Assembly: GCA_021166835.1 (NCBI GenBank)
Contig: JAJPEN010000026.1
Coordinates: forward strand, 62,001 to 126,000
DNA from: Burkholderiaceae bacterium
GTDB lineage: Bacteria; Pseudomonadota; Gammaproteobacteria; Burkholderiales; Burkholderiaceae
Direction: 5' to 3'
Length of the DNA: 64,000 nt
Shown: in pieces, positions 1 through 7,992 of the stretch
Numbering within the stretch: the first letter of the stretch is position 1
Layout of the letters: every line of letters begins with the position of its first letter
Notes under the pieces: model-generated
Seen by the model: the letters and a program-made list of their open reading frames with translations, nothing else
What the model was told of the DNA's origin: nothing
Database searches by the model: none
Made by a program: the position numbers and the translations under genes

Positions 1-282
1 CGGCTTGGTCAACAGCAGCCGCGTCGGCCCCATCGGCCCCACACCTTCGGGCTCGTACCGCATGCCTTCGGCGACGCGCGCGAGATCGGCGCCGGCGCAG
101 AAGTCCGAGCCCGCGCCGGTCAGCACGGCAACGCTGGCTTCGTCGTCGACGTCGAAGGCGAGAAACGCCTCGCGCAGCGCGCTGGCCGTCGGTTCGTCTA
201 CCGCGTTGCGCTTCTCCGGACGCCGGATCACGACGGTGGTGACGGGGCCGTTGCGCTCGACGAGGACGGTCTGTTCGTACAT
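1..282 (-). CDS. enoyl-CoA hydratase/isomerase family protein, N-terminal part (cut by window edge)
   Basis: Crotonase-fold enzyme of the type that hydrates or isomerises enoyl-CoA thioesters in fatty-acid or aromatic-acid breakdown; this fragment does not reveal the substrate. The first 94 codons are present and the frame leaves the window at base 1. The start is the ATG at 282. Seen: the RPEKRNA turn (residues 21-27) and the oxyanion-hole stretch GAGSDFCAGADL (56-67), both diagnostic of the family. The catalytic acidic residues would lie outside the window. It starts 17 bases after the end of the small secreted protein upstream, so the two may share a transcript. Confidence 0.88.
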   Translation of the reverse strand, partial: MYEQTVLVERNGPVTTVVIRRPEKRNAVDEPTASALREAFLAFDVDDEASVAVLTGAGSDFCAGADLARVAEGMRYEPEGVGPMGPTRLLLTKP

Positions 283-299
283 CGCAACCTCTCGCAGCG

Positions 300-614
300 C
301 TAGGGCACGAGCCGCACGTTCACCGTCGGCGGCCCGAAGATCAGCGGCGAGTGCGGTGGCGACGACGGCTCGAAGGTCGCCGGCTTCGGTCGCGGAATCA
401 TCAGTACCGACGGCCCCGACGGCTCGGCGACGGCGGACGGCCGGCGCGTCTCGGCCGCGATCAGGTTCGACGACGGATCGACCGACACGCGGCGACCGCC
501 CTCGCACGGCCGATCGGTGTAGACGTCGCCCGGGCACCGCAAGACGTCGACCATGTCGGCGGCTTGCGCGAAGGGGCCCGCGGCGAGCAGCAGGGCAGCA
601 AAAAGCGTCTTCAT
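300..614 (-). CDS. small secreted protein, DUF4124-like
   Basis: Unknown function, 104 residues. An N-terminal signal peptide is clear (MKTLF, a hydrophobic stretch to about residue 17, AQA cleavage site near 19). The mature start carries two cysteines (27 and 37) around GDVYTDRPC, which resembles the C-x-G-x-x-x-Y-x-D-x-P-C core of DUF4124 periplasmic proteins. The rest is proline-rich and low in complexity, ending in NVRLVP. I chose the ATG at 614 because the signal peptide begins there; an upstream in-frame start at 701 would bury it. The DUF4124 assignment is by pattern only. Confidence 0.6.
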   Translation of the reverse strand: MKTLFAALLLAAGPFAQAADMVDVLRCPGDVYTDRPCEGGRRVSVDPSSNLIAAETRRPSAVAEPSGPSVLMIPRPKPATFEPSSPPHSPLIFGPPTVNVRLVP

Positions 615-719
615 CGGGAATTCTCCGGTTTCGCGGGACGGTACCGGAAGACGCGCCGAAGACGCATCGAATCGGTCACGAAGCGAGGGGTTGCGCGCCA
701 ACGCGGACGCAGCGCAGCG

Positions 720-1289
720 TCATTTCCCCGGCGACGCGGACCGCGCCTGCAGGCGCTGCCAGAGGCGCCGGAGCCACTCGCCGACCTGCGCGAGCCATCC
801 CCGCTCCCGCGCAAGTTCCTCGGGCGTCGTCTCCGCAACGACTTCCGCGCCGACTGCACCGACTGCGCCGAAGCGCCGCTCGAGCTGCTCGGCGAACTGC
901 GCGGCGCGCTCGTCCGCCCGCTTGTCGAACAGGCTGTTGACGACCGGCCTGAGCGGCCCCTCGCCCTTCACGCGGATCAGGCCGAGCAGTTCGGTCCTCG
1001 TGCCATCGGGCTTCAAGCCGACGTCGATTTCCATCGTCAGATGATCGGCCGTCGCGACGGCATGCAGGCGGTGCGGAGGATCTTCCGCATCGATGCGGGC
1101 CTTCAGCTGCACGATCAGCGGCACGACGCCGACTTTCTCCTTCACCGTCAGGTCGGCGGTGCGTTCGTCGAGCAGCGTCACCTTCTCGACGCCGGGGATG
1201 CAGCTGCACAGCGCGTGCACGTCGCGCACGAACTTCCACACTTCCGCGGGCGACGCGTTGACGACGAATCTCGTCTCGCGCTCGGGCAT
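720..1289 (-). CDS. SRPBCC / CoxG-like protein
   Basis: 189-residue protein of the START/SRPBCC superfamily, close to the CoxG (carbon monoxide dehydrogenase subunit G) branch. Typical features are the N-terminal strand VVNASPAEVWKFVRD (residues 9-23), the C-I-P-G-V-E turn near 30-35 and the EKVGVVPLIVQLKARI strand pair. The C-terminal ~50 residues form an amphipathic, tryptophan- and arginine-containing tail that could bind a membrane. Its ATG overlaps the TGA of the upstream oxidoreductase (TGATG at 1291-1287), so the two are translationally coupled. No cox structural genes are nearby, so a role in CO oxidation is not supported; lipid or hydrophobic-ligand binding is more likely. Confidence 0.75.
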   Translation of the reverse strand: MPERETRFVVNASPAEVWKFVRDVHALCSCIPGVEKVTLLDERTADLTVKEKVGVVPLIVQLKARIDAEDPPHRLHAVATADHLTMEIDVGLKPDGTRTELLGLIRVKGEGPLRPVVNSLFDKRADERAAQFAEQLERRFGAVGAVGAEVVAETTPEELARERGWLAQVGEWLRRLWQRLQARSASPGK

Positions 1290-2857
1290 CAGTCCCACCA
1301 CCGGTTCAGCCGGTAGTCGTCGGCGATCACGCCGGCGGCGTTGTGACCGCCGCCGGCGTGCACGCCGCCTCCCGGATGGCAGTAGCCGCCGCACATGTAG
1401 AGCCCTTCGACGGGCGTGCGGTAGTCGGACCATCCTGCGAAAGGCCGGAACCAGCCCATCTGGTCGGGCGTCATGTCGCCCACGACGTCGACGCCGTTCA
1501 CCAGGTTGTCGTTGTGACGCTCGGTATCGGTCGGATCCTGGATCCTCATGCCGAGGATCACGTCCTTCGTGATGTTCGGCGCGTACGAGCTCCACAGTCC
1601 GAGCACGTGCTCGGCGTATTCGTCGCGCAGCCTGCGCCATCCTTCGGGCCCGTCGGGCTCGATCCGGTACGGCGCGTACTGCCAGACCACCGCGGTGTGC
1701 CTGCCTGCGGGTGCCTGCGACGGATCGAACAGCGTGGGCAGGGTCACCTGCAGCATCTCCATCCGCGGCGGAGCGCCCGTCGCGATGTCGCGGTAGGCGC
1801 GCACCTGGTCTTCGACGCGCCCGCCGAACATCTCCTGGCTGAACGCGAGATCCACCGGAGCGTTCCCGGCCGCGGCCCGGTAGTGCGGCGGCGCCGACAG
1901 CGCCAGGTGCAGCACGAACAGCGATCGTCCGCTCGAGTGGTAGTTCTTCACTCGCGCTACGAAGGGGGACGGCAGGTGCTCTTCGCCGACCATGCCGAGG
2001 AAGCTCTTCTTCGGCTCGACGTTGGTGACTACGGCTTTCGATGCGTCGATCCTTCGCCCGTCCTTCAGCTCGACGCCGATCGCCCGGTTGCCGTGCACGA
2101 CGATGCGCTGCACCGCCGCGTCGGTCTGCACCACGCCGCCGTGCGCCTCGACCGCCCGACGCAGCCCGAGCGCGAGCGAGCCGGATCCGCCGACGCAGAT
2201 CGGCGCTTCGGCCTTCAGGATGCGGAACAGGCAGATCCATCCCTGGCCGAACTGGTCGGGCGGGAAACCGAGCACCGTCATCCGCGCAAGGAAATGCACC
2301 TTCACTTCTTCGCTCTCGAACAGCTCGTCGAGCAACTGCACGGGCGTGCTCGCCTGCCATTGCAGCAACGTGCGTCCTTCGGCCGACTGCTCGAGCTGCG
2401 CGCTCTGCAGCGACGGCGCCAGCGGCGGCGAGTACATCAGCGGCAGGTAGGTCGAATCGATGAATTCCCCGTAGTCCGCGACCAGTTGCCGGAACGTGCG
2501 CGCGTCGCGCGCCGAGAACCGGGCGATCTCGTCGGCCATCCGGTTCGCGTCGCGATACATCACGAGGCTGCGGTGATCGGGAAAGATCGTTCCGCGCAGA
2601 TGCTCCGGATAGATGTAGCGGACGCCGTGGCGCTCCAGCTCGAGATCGCGGTAGACCGGGCTCGTCGGAACGTGCGTGTGGACTACCGAGCAGATGTTGT
2701 GGCGGAACCCCGGCAGCGTCGCTTCCTCGGTGCTGCATCCGCCCCCGACGCGGGAGCTGCGCTCGAGCACGAGCACGCTCTCGCCCGCCCTGGCGAGATA
2801 CGCGGCGCAGGCGAGTCCGTGGTGTCCGGCACCGACGATGACGAAGTCGTAGGACAT
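1289..2857 (-). CDS. FAD-dependent phytoene desaturase-like oxidoreductase
   Basis: 522-residue flavoprotein of the CrtI/PYROXD2-like NAD(P)/FAD oxidoreductase family. The N-terminal Rossmann fingerprint GAGHHG (residues 9-14) is followed by the acidic ribose-binding E32 and the RVGGG loop (36-40). The C-terminus has the usual second FAD contact region (MCGGYCHPGGG). No carotenoid genes are nearby, so carotenoid synthesis is not implied; the coupled SRPBCC partner suggests a lipophilic substrate. I chose the ATG at 2857, where homology to the fingerprint begins; an in-frame start at 2935 would add a basic, unstructured leader. Substrate unknown. Confidence 0.82.
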   Translation of the reverse strand: MSYDFVIVGAGHHGLACAAYLARAGESVLVLERSSRVGGGCSTEEATLPGFRHNICSVVHTHVPTSPVYRDLELERHGVRYIYPEHLRGTIFPDHRSLVMYRDANRMADEIARFSARDARTFRQLVADYGEFIDSTYLPLMYSPPLAPSLQSAQLEQSAEGRTLLQWQASTPVQLLDELFESEEVKVHFLARMTVLGFPPDQFGQGWICLFRILKAEAPICVGGSGSLALGLRRAVEAHGGVVQTDAAVQRIVVHGNRAIGVELKDGRRIDASKAVVTNVEPKKSFLGMVGEEHLPSPFVARVKNYHSSGRSLFVLHLALSAPPHYRAAAGNAPVDLAFSQEMFGGRVEDQVRAYRDIATGAPPRMEMLQVTLPTLFDPSQAPAGRHTAVVWQYAPYRIEPDGPEGWRRLRDEYAEHVLGLWSSYAPNITKDVILGMRIQDPTDTERHNDNLVNGVDVVGDMTPDQMGWFRPFAGWSDYRTPVEGLYMCGGYCHPGGGVHAGGGHNAAGVIADDYRLNRWWD

Positions 2858-3001
2858 GGGAGAAACCTCGAAGGCGTTGCGCCGGGGAAGGCGGAAGGAG
2901 CGGGAAACGGTACGCAAACGCCCTTGCCGCGGCAAGCGTTTTCGGCGAACGACGATCGCCGCGAGCGAGCGCGTCGAACGCGCACCGAACGCGGCGTGCG
3001 G

Positions 3002-3616
3002 CTACGCGTATCGCCGGCGCGCCGGCGCAGCTCCGGCCATCAGCGCGCGTCGAACGAGAAGCGTGCCCGTCTCCCCCGTCGCCGGCTCGACGTCGAAGCG
3101 CATGTCGCGCGCCAGCGCGATCATCGGCAGGTTCGATGCGAGCACGCGCCCTTCGATCGCCTGGTAGCCGTCGCGCCGCGCGCGACGGACGAGCCGCGAG
3201 ATCAACGCCGTCGCGAGCCCGGTGCGCCGCCAGTCCTCGGCCACCGTAACCGCGAACTCGCAGGCTCTCGCGTCGGTCGACTGCGACGGCAGGTATTGCG
3301 CGGCGCCGACGATGTCGATGCCGTCCTGCGCCGGAGTCGTTGCCACCAGAACGAAGTCGAGCCCGGTGCGCGGATGAAGGCCGCGTTCGAGCGCGGCAGG
3401 ATCGATCCGCTTCTTGTGCTGCATGAAGCGCGAATAGCGCGACTCGTCCGAGAGCCGCTCGAAAGCCTCGAGGATCTCGCTCTCGTCGGTCTCCCGGATC
3501 TCGCGCAGCGTGACTTCGCGGCCGTCGCGCAGGCGGATGCGGCGGGGACGGTAGCGCGAGCGCGTCGCCGCGGGTCGTGCCCGCGGCACGGTTTCGGGGC
3601 CATCCGTGGAAATCAT
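3002..3616 (-). CDS. GNAT family N-acetyltransferase
   Basis: 204-residue acyl-CoA-dependent N-acyltransferase. The N-terminal half carries the REIRETDESEI-AFERLSDESRYSRF block (about 38-64), which also occurs in the acetyltransferase domain of Pat-type protein lysine acetyltransferases. The acetyl-CoA pyrophosphate loop follows as WRRTGLATALI (129-139). The length fits a single GNAT domain with no cyclic-nucleotide or CoA-ligase partner. The start at ATG 3616 was preferred over an upstream ATG at 3709, whose extra residues show no domain match. It is divergent from the DUF1330 gene. Substrate, protein or small molecule, cannot be told. Confidence 0.82.
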   Translation of the reverse strand: MISTDGPETVPRARPAATRSRYRPRRIRLRDGREVTLREIRETDESEILEAFERLSDESRYSRFMQHKKRIDPAALERGLHPRTGLDFVLVATTPAQDGIDIVGAAQYLPSQSTDARACEFAVTVAEDWRRTGLATALISRLVRRARRDGYQAIEGRVLASNLPMIALARDMRFDVEPATGETGTLLVRRALMAGAAPARRRYA

Positions 3617-3723
3617 CGCAACGGACGATACTCCGGAAACGTATCCACGTAACCGTCGCCCCGCGATAATCCGTCGGATCGACCGGTTGCCGACATCGGG
3701 CAGCACCAACAGGAGACGAACGA

Positions 3724-4014
3724 ATGCCTGCCTGGCTCATAGGCCATGTCAACGTGCGCGACGCGCAGCATTGGTCGGAATATCGCAGACGGGTGCCGGC
3801 GACGCTCGCCCGCTGGGGCGGCGAACTGCTGTTTCGCGGGCGACTCGCCGAAACGCTGAGCGGCGAGCAACCGTATGCCGAGACCGTCGTGCTGCGTTTT
3901 CCCGATCTCGCTTCGATCGACGGCTGGCATCGCTCGGCCGAATACCAGGCGCTGATTCCGATTCGCCAGACGGCCGCCGACGTGCTGCTGGCGAGCTACG
4001 CGTCGGACGATTGA
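3724..4014 (+). CDS. DUF1330 domain-containing protein
   Basis: 96-residue dimeric alpha-beta barrel type protein. The layout AWLIGHVNVRD at the start, Y-R-R-x-V-P at 20-25, GG-ELLFRG near 32-38 and the VVLRFPDLASIDGWHRSAEYQAL block (55-77) is the standard DUF1330 pattern. A good ribosome-binding site (AGGAG at 3711-3715) precedes the ATG. The family is usually cytoplasmic with no assigned catalytic role. It stands alone: the divergent neighbour is a GNAT gene and the downstream neighbour is convergent. Confidence 0.88.
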   Translation: MPAWLIGHVNVRDAQHWSEYRRRVPATLARWGGELLFRGRLAETLSGEQPYAETVVLRFPDLASIDGWHRSAEYQALIPIRQTAADVLLASYASDD

Positions 4015-4068
4015 AGCGGACGCTACCGCGAGCGGCGGGCCGGAGCCGGATCGCGGCAACGCCGGAAA

Positions 4069-5136
4069 TCAGTAGACGACGACCCGATCGCCGATCTTCA
4101 CCTGCTCGTACAGCCACTTGGCGACCTGGTAGTCGCGCAACTGGCTGCAGCCGTGCGAGCCGCTCTCGTAGCCCTTGTCGGCGAAGTCCTGCGAGAAATG
4201 GATGGCGACATTGCCCTGGTAGAAGATCGCGTAGGGCATCGGCGTGCGCTCGCCGAAGATCTTCGAGATCGTGTCGCTGTTCTTGTACCAGATGCGAAAC
4301 TCTCCCCCCGGACTCTCCCAGCCCGGTCGCGCGAAACGCGCCTCGCGCGTGAACTTCACCTCGCCGTCGACGACGAAAGACATCAGGCGCTGCTGCCGGG
4401 AGATGCAGACGACCTTGCCCACCGCGCAGCGCGCGTCCAGTTCCTGCGCCAGCGCGCTGGCAGGCGGCGCATCGAACAGATCGGCATAGCGCGGATTGCG
4501 CGTGCGGCCGACCAGCGGCATCCACGCGCGCTCATCCATGACGTCGCTGGCGACCAGGCCGAGTCGCAGGCGCCAGACTTCGATCGCGCGGCGAGTGGCG
4601 TCGTCGAAGGCGCCGTCCACCGGGCCGCCGTACAGGCCGACCTGCCGCAATCGGTGCTGCAACTCGCGCAGGTAGCCCGGCTGCGTGGGGGCCGTGAACC
4701 ACGGGCCGATGTCCAGGTTGTTCAGCTCGGCTTCGGTAGGAGCGCGCGAGCGCTGCAGCAGCGCGTTCCAGGTGGCCGGATCGACCGCGCCGGTAGCGGG
4801 CAGTCCGCTGTCGCGCTGCAGGTCGAGAACCGCCTTTCGGGTGAGCATGCCGAAGCGATCGTCGACGTTGTCGACGGCCAGGTATTTCGCCTGACGCAGG
4901 CGCGCCTGCAACTCCCGCACGCGCGGCGATCGCATGCGGAAATGCAGCTCCGATGCCGAAGGGTCGCTCGAGGCGCGCATTCCCGGCGCGGACTCGTCTG
5001 CGGGAGGGGTCGGGTGGGTGAAGGCCGACCCGAGGCCGGGTTGCGCGCCGTGAGCCTGCCCCGCCCACGAGCCGAAGCCGAGGGCGATCGCGAGCGTCGC
5101 GACGAGCAGTGGAGAGGAAGAATGGTCGAAAGGCAT
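4069..5136 (-). CDS. L,D-transpeptidase with two peptidoglycan-binding repeats
   Basis: Periplasmic peptidoglycan cross-linking or lipoprotein-attaching enzyme, 355 residues. Order of parts: signal peptide (about 1-30, ending in AQAHG-A), a proline-rich linker, two PG_binding_1 repeats (about 70-128 and 153-208) and a YkuD catalytic domain (about 237-355). The catalytic signature is complete: H313 and S-H-G-C at 327-330 with C330 as nucleophile. Two binding repeats before a YkuD domain resemble the YcbB/LdtD layout, but the protein is much shorter and lacks the large insert. Start ATG 5136 gives the signal peptide; the in-frame start at 5175 lies inside the adjacent tRNA-like sequence and is rejected. 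Confidence 0.9.
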   Translation of the reverse strand: MPFDHSSSPLLVATLAIALGFGSWAGQAHGAQPGLGSAFTHPTPPADESAPGMRASSDPSASELHFRMRSPRVRELQARLRQAKYLAVDNVDDRFGMLTRKAVLDLQRDSGLPATGAVDPATWNALLQRSRAPTEAELNNLDIGPWFTAPTQPGYLRELQHRLRQVGLYGGPVDGAFDDATRRAIEVWRLRLGLVASDVMDERAWMPLVGRTRNPRYADLFDAPPASALAQELDARCAVGKVVCISRQQRLMSFVVDGEVKFTREARFARPGWESPGGEFRIWYKNSDTISKIFGERTPMPYAIFYQGNVAIHFSQDFADKGYESGSHGCSQLRDYQVAKWLYEQVKIGDRVVVY

Positions 5137-5143
5137 GACGTAC

Positions 5144-5219
<76 letters not shown>

Positions 5220-5330
5220 GAGGACGTCATCCTACACACCACGCGGCATCCGGAACCGCGGCGCGGCGCCGCCGACGACGAGACGGGGTTGATCGAGCCG
5301 GCGCGCTTGCGGCGAAAATCGCCGGATGAT

Positions 5331-5399
5331 GCTGTGGAATGCGGCATTTCCGCACGCGAAATGGTTTGTGTAGTCGAAATTGCTGCGTCATGCAGCGCG
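5331..5399 (-). repeat. dispersed ~70-bp extragenic repeat, copy A
   Basis: Read on the minus strand this stretch aligns by eye with 38286-38354 on the plus strand, sharing words such as CGCGCTGCA at the start, CAAACC and GCGGAAA in the middle and CAGC at the end, with scattered substitutions. Both copies lie outside genes. The core contains a small inverted repeat (ATTTC and GAAAT around 5346-5362). Its left end abuts the duplicated vapC fragment. Confidence 0.6.
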
Positions 5400-5556
5400 T
5401 TGTCGACCGACAGCGGCCTGTCGAGGATGCGCGGATGGGTGGTGATCCGCACGAAGCCGAGCAGGGCCGTCCATGCCAGAGCGACGCCGGCCGGTTCGTC
5501 GAAGGCGTTCTGCAGCAGCCGCAGGGCCGCAACGTACGAGTGGCGTTCACCCGAGA
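5392..5556 (-). pseudogene. vapC (PIN-domain toxin) fragment
   Basis: Bases 5392-5516 match 12838-12962, the middle of the intact vapC, without a visible difference over 125 bases, and the frame stays open. Upstream (5517-5556) the match weakens to related codons, giving ERHSYVAALRLLQ where the intact gene has AARQHAAALRWLQ. The catalytic N-terminus (DTNVLVYA in the intact gene) is missing because the fragment abuts the cupin gene stop at 5561. The C-terminus with the later acidic residues is replaced by unrelated sequence after codon equivalent 67. It cannot encode a working toxin. Confidence 0.85.
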
Positions 5557-5560
5557 TCCC

Positions 5561-5974
5561 TTACGCCTGCTCCCGTGGCGCCGCGTCGTACTGTTCATCG
5601 GTCACTTTCTCCATCCAGTCGACGACCCTGCCGTCGAGCGCCTCCTGAATGGCGATGTGGGTCATCGCGGAATTCGGCGCGGCGCCGTGCCAATGCTTCT
5701 CGCCGGGCGGCGTCCAGATCACGTCGCCTTTCCGGATCGAGCGAATGGGTCCGCCCCAGCTCTGCACGAAGCCCCGGCCTTCCATGACGATGAGCGTCTG
5801 ACCGAGCGGATGCGTGTGCCACGCGCTTCGGGCACGCGGATCGAAGGTCACGCATCCGCAGGACATTCGAGCACCGCCGGAACCCTCGAACAGCGGAGCG
5901 ACGCGAACGTGCCCGGTGAAGTACTCCGCGGCCCCGTCGTTCGCGGGCTCGTTGCCCACGGTCTTGATGTCCAT
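5561..5974 (-). CDS. cupin protein, (R)-mandelonitrile lyase-like
   Basis: 137-residue single-domain cupin. Motif 1 is [11 protein letters not shown], placing H53, H55 and Q59; motif 2 is GEKHWHGA, with H94. These match the manganese ligands known for the cupin hydroxynitrile lyase of Granulicella, and the surrounding sequence (DIKTVGN start, FTG-VR near 19-24, [26 protein letters not shown] near the end) follows that family closely. Members release or add cyanide to cyanohydrins in vitro; their natural role is unsettled. It is the last gene of a four-gene set on this strand, 11 bases after the MBL-fold gene. Start ATG 5974. Confidence 0.85.
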   Translation of the reverse strand: MDIKTVGNEPANDGAAEYFTGHVRVAPLFEGSGGARMSCGCVTFDPRARSAWHTHPLGQTLIVMEGRGFVQSWGGPIRSIRKGDVIWTPPGEKHWHGAAPNSAMTHIAIQEALDGRVVDWMEKVTDEQYDAAPREQA

Positions 5975-5985
5975 GAAGCCTCCGA

Positions 5986-6846
5986 TCAAACGTTCCGCAT
6001 TCGAGCAACGAGAGCCACGAGGCGCGCATGCATTTCGTCGGCCGGCAAATGCGCGGGCCAGCCGTGCCCGGGCAGCAACCACTCGAAGCGACAGGCGGCC
6101 GCCAGCCTGCCGAGCGATTCGGTGAGTTCCGCCCAGGAGTACCAGCACGCGTCCTCGAACGCCACGAGATCGCGCTCGCGCGCGCTCCAGGCGAGCGAAT
6201 CGCCCGAGAAGAGCACGCGATCGTCGACCAGGTAGACGACGCTGCCGCGCGTATGCCCGGGCACCGGGATCGCCCGCACGCCGGGCGCGATGATTCGCTC
6301 CGGCCCGTCCTCGAGAAGGTCGGTGGCGTACGGCGCGGCCGAGCGGTCGTCCCGATGGATCCAGACGCGCGCGCCGAACTCGCGTGCGTACTTGTCGGCG
6401 TCTGCGACATCGTCGCGATGCGACAGCAGGATGTGCGCAATGCCGCCCGCATCGCGAATCCATCTCACGAGTTCCGCCGCATGGCGCGGAGAATCGATCA
6501 GGAGATTGCCTGCCGGACGCTCGACGAACCAGGAATGCGCTCCGAACGACGAGCGCGCGTTGAATCCGCAGCGCCATACGCCCGACGTGATCTCCTGCGG
6601 GAAGATCGTCACGTTCGGCCGCTGCTGTTTCGTTTCGCTGCGCACCGACGCGGTGGGACACACGAGCACCGCGCGCCACGCAGCGAGTTGCTCCTCCGGG
6701 GTGCTCGGCTGCCTCGCGAAGACGCTCTTTTCGTTTCGCTCGACGATCAGACCGGGCGCGACGTGCCGCGATGCCCCGCAATCGATGCATGCAGTGTCGA
6801 TGTACCAGTCGCCGGCAGCCGAGTCGGGGTTTCGGATCGGTTTCAT
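5986..6846 (-). CDS. MBL-fold hydrolase with ferredoxin-like N-terminus
   Basis: 286 residues. The first ~80 carry DTACIDCG (C20, C23) and a C-P pair at 63-64, resembling a half ferredoxin 4Fe-4S site; with three cysteines in view, cluster binding is uncertain. Residues from about 95 form a metallo-beta-lactamase fold: [10 protein letters not shown] replaces the canonical H-x-H-x-D-H, followed by VPGHTRG, the bridging SGDSLAW and the late PGHG. The degenerate first motif suggests altered metal binding. It lies between the cupin and alcohol dehydrogenase genes, with 11 and 23 bases to them, so it belongs to the same operon. Substrate unknown. Confidence 0.8.
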   Translation of the reverse strand: MKPIRNPDSAAGDWYIDTACIDCGASRHVAPGLIVERNEKSVFARQPSTPEEQLAAWRAVLVCPTASVRSETKQQRPNVTIFPQEITSGVWRCGFNARSSFGAHSWFVERPAGNLLIDSPRHAAELVRWIRDAGGIAHILLSHRDDVADADKYAREFGARVWIHRDDRSAAPYATDLLEDGPERIIAPGVRAIPVPGHTRGSVVYLVDDRVLFSGDSLAWSARERDLVAFEDACWYSWAELTESLGRLAAACRFEWLLPGHGWPAHLPADEMHARLVALVARMRNV

Positions 6847-6869
6847 TCGCGCGACGCCGCTTGCGTGTA

Positions 6870-7892
6870 TCAGAGGGTGAGGAGGACCTTCGTTGCGCGC
6901 CGCTCGTCCATCGCCCGGTAGCCCTCCGCGGCCCGTTCGAGCGGGAGCGTGAGGTCGAAGACCTTGCCGGGATCGATGCTGCGGTTCCAGATGAGGCGGA
7001 TCAGGTCGGGCAGGAAGCGGCGCACCGGCGCCGGGCCGCCGTGCGTGTGGATCTCGGCGAAGAACAGTTCGGGGCCGGGGATGGACACGCCGTGGTTTAC
7101 GCCGACGAAGCCCATGTGCCCGCCGGGCCGGGTGGCGCGGATCGCCTGCATCGTCGACTGCTCGGTGCCGACGGCCTCGACCACGGAATGGGCGCCGAGT
7201 CCGTTCGTGAGCGCCTTGATCTTCGCCACGCCCTCGTCTCCGCGCTCCTCGACGATGTCGGTCGCGCCGTAGAACAGTGCCAGCTTCTGACGCTCGGCAT
7301 GGCGGGACATCGCGATGATCCGCTGCGCACCCAGCTGCTTCGCGGCGAGGATCGCCATCAGGCCCACCGCACCGTCACCGACGACGGCCACCGTCTTTCC
7401 CGGCCCCGCCTCGGCGGCGACCGCGGCGAACCAGCCGGTGCCGAGCACGTCGGAGGCGGCCAGCAGCGACGGAATCAACGAGGGATCGGGTTGCTCCGGG
7501 GTGGGCACGAGCGTTCCGTCCGCGCGGGGGATGCGGGCCCTCTCGGCCTGCGTGCCGATCGTCTGCCCGACGAACTCGCCCTGCACGCATCGGGAGGGAT
7601 AGCCGGACCGGCAGATCTCGCAGGTGTTGTCGGAGATGACGAACGACCCGACGACGAAGTCGCCGACCTTGACCTTCTTCACCGCGGAACCGACTTCCTC
7701 GACGACGCCGACGTACTCGTGACCCATCACCTGGTGATCGACGGGCTCGACTCCGCGGTACGGCCACAGGTCCGAGCCGCAGATGCAGGTTGCCGCCAGG
7801 CGAATGACGGCGTCGGCAGGTTCGACGATCTTCGGGTCGTCGCGCTCGACCACGCGGACATCGCCCGGGCTGTACATCACGACTCCGCGCAT
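6870..7892 (-). CDS. zinc-type alcohol dehydrogenase
   Basis: Medium-chain NAD(P)-dependent dehydrogenase, 340 residues. Catalytic zinc residues are visible as C38 (CICGSD), H58 and E59 (GHEY). The structural-zinc loop holds only C91, C94 and C102, one fewer than usual. The Rossmann fingerprint is VVGDGAVG near 172-179. [14 protein letters not shown] and the C-terminal ATKVLLTL are shared with zinc alcohol dehydrogenases of unknown substrate common in proteobacteria and actinobacteria. Start ATG 7892; a frame extension to 8078 reads into the MFS gene and is not used. It is the second gene of the operon that starts with the MFS transporter. Confidence 0.88.
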   Translation of the reverse strand: MRGVVMYSPGDVRVVERDDPKIVEPADAVIRLAATCICGSDLWPYRGVEPVDHQVMGHEYVGVVEEVGSAVKKVKVGDFVVGSFVISDNTCEICRSGYPSRCVQGEFVGQTIGTQAERARIPRADGTLVPTPEQPDPSLIPSLLAASDVLGTGWFAAVAAEAGPGKTVAVVGDGAVGLMAILAAKQLGAQRIIAMSRHAERQKLALFYGATDIVEERGDEGVAKIKALTNGLGAHSVVEAVGTEQSTMQAIRATRPGGHMGFVGVNHGVSIPGPELFFAEIHTHGGPAPVRRFLPDLIRLIWNRSIDPGKVFDLTLPLERAAEGYRAMDERRATKVLLTL

Positions 7893-7992
7893 TCGGCTTC
7901 TCCTTGCGAGTGACGCACGGCGATTTCCGTCATCGCACGTTCGTCCATCGAGAAGAACGGCCAGCAAGCGCCGGACCTCGGGGGTGGCCGTC

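Noticed and set aside
720..3752. Single 1010-codon minus-strand frame spanning the acetyltransferase and oxidoreductase region
   Set aside because: Only its last part (720-1289) codes for a real protein (CoxG-like). The rest is out of frame with two well-supported genes.
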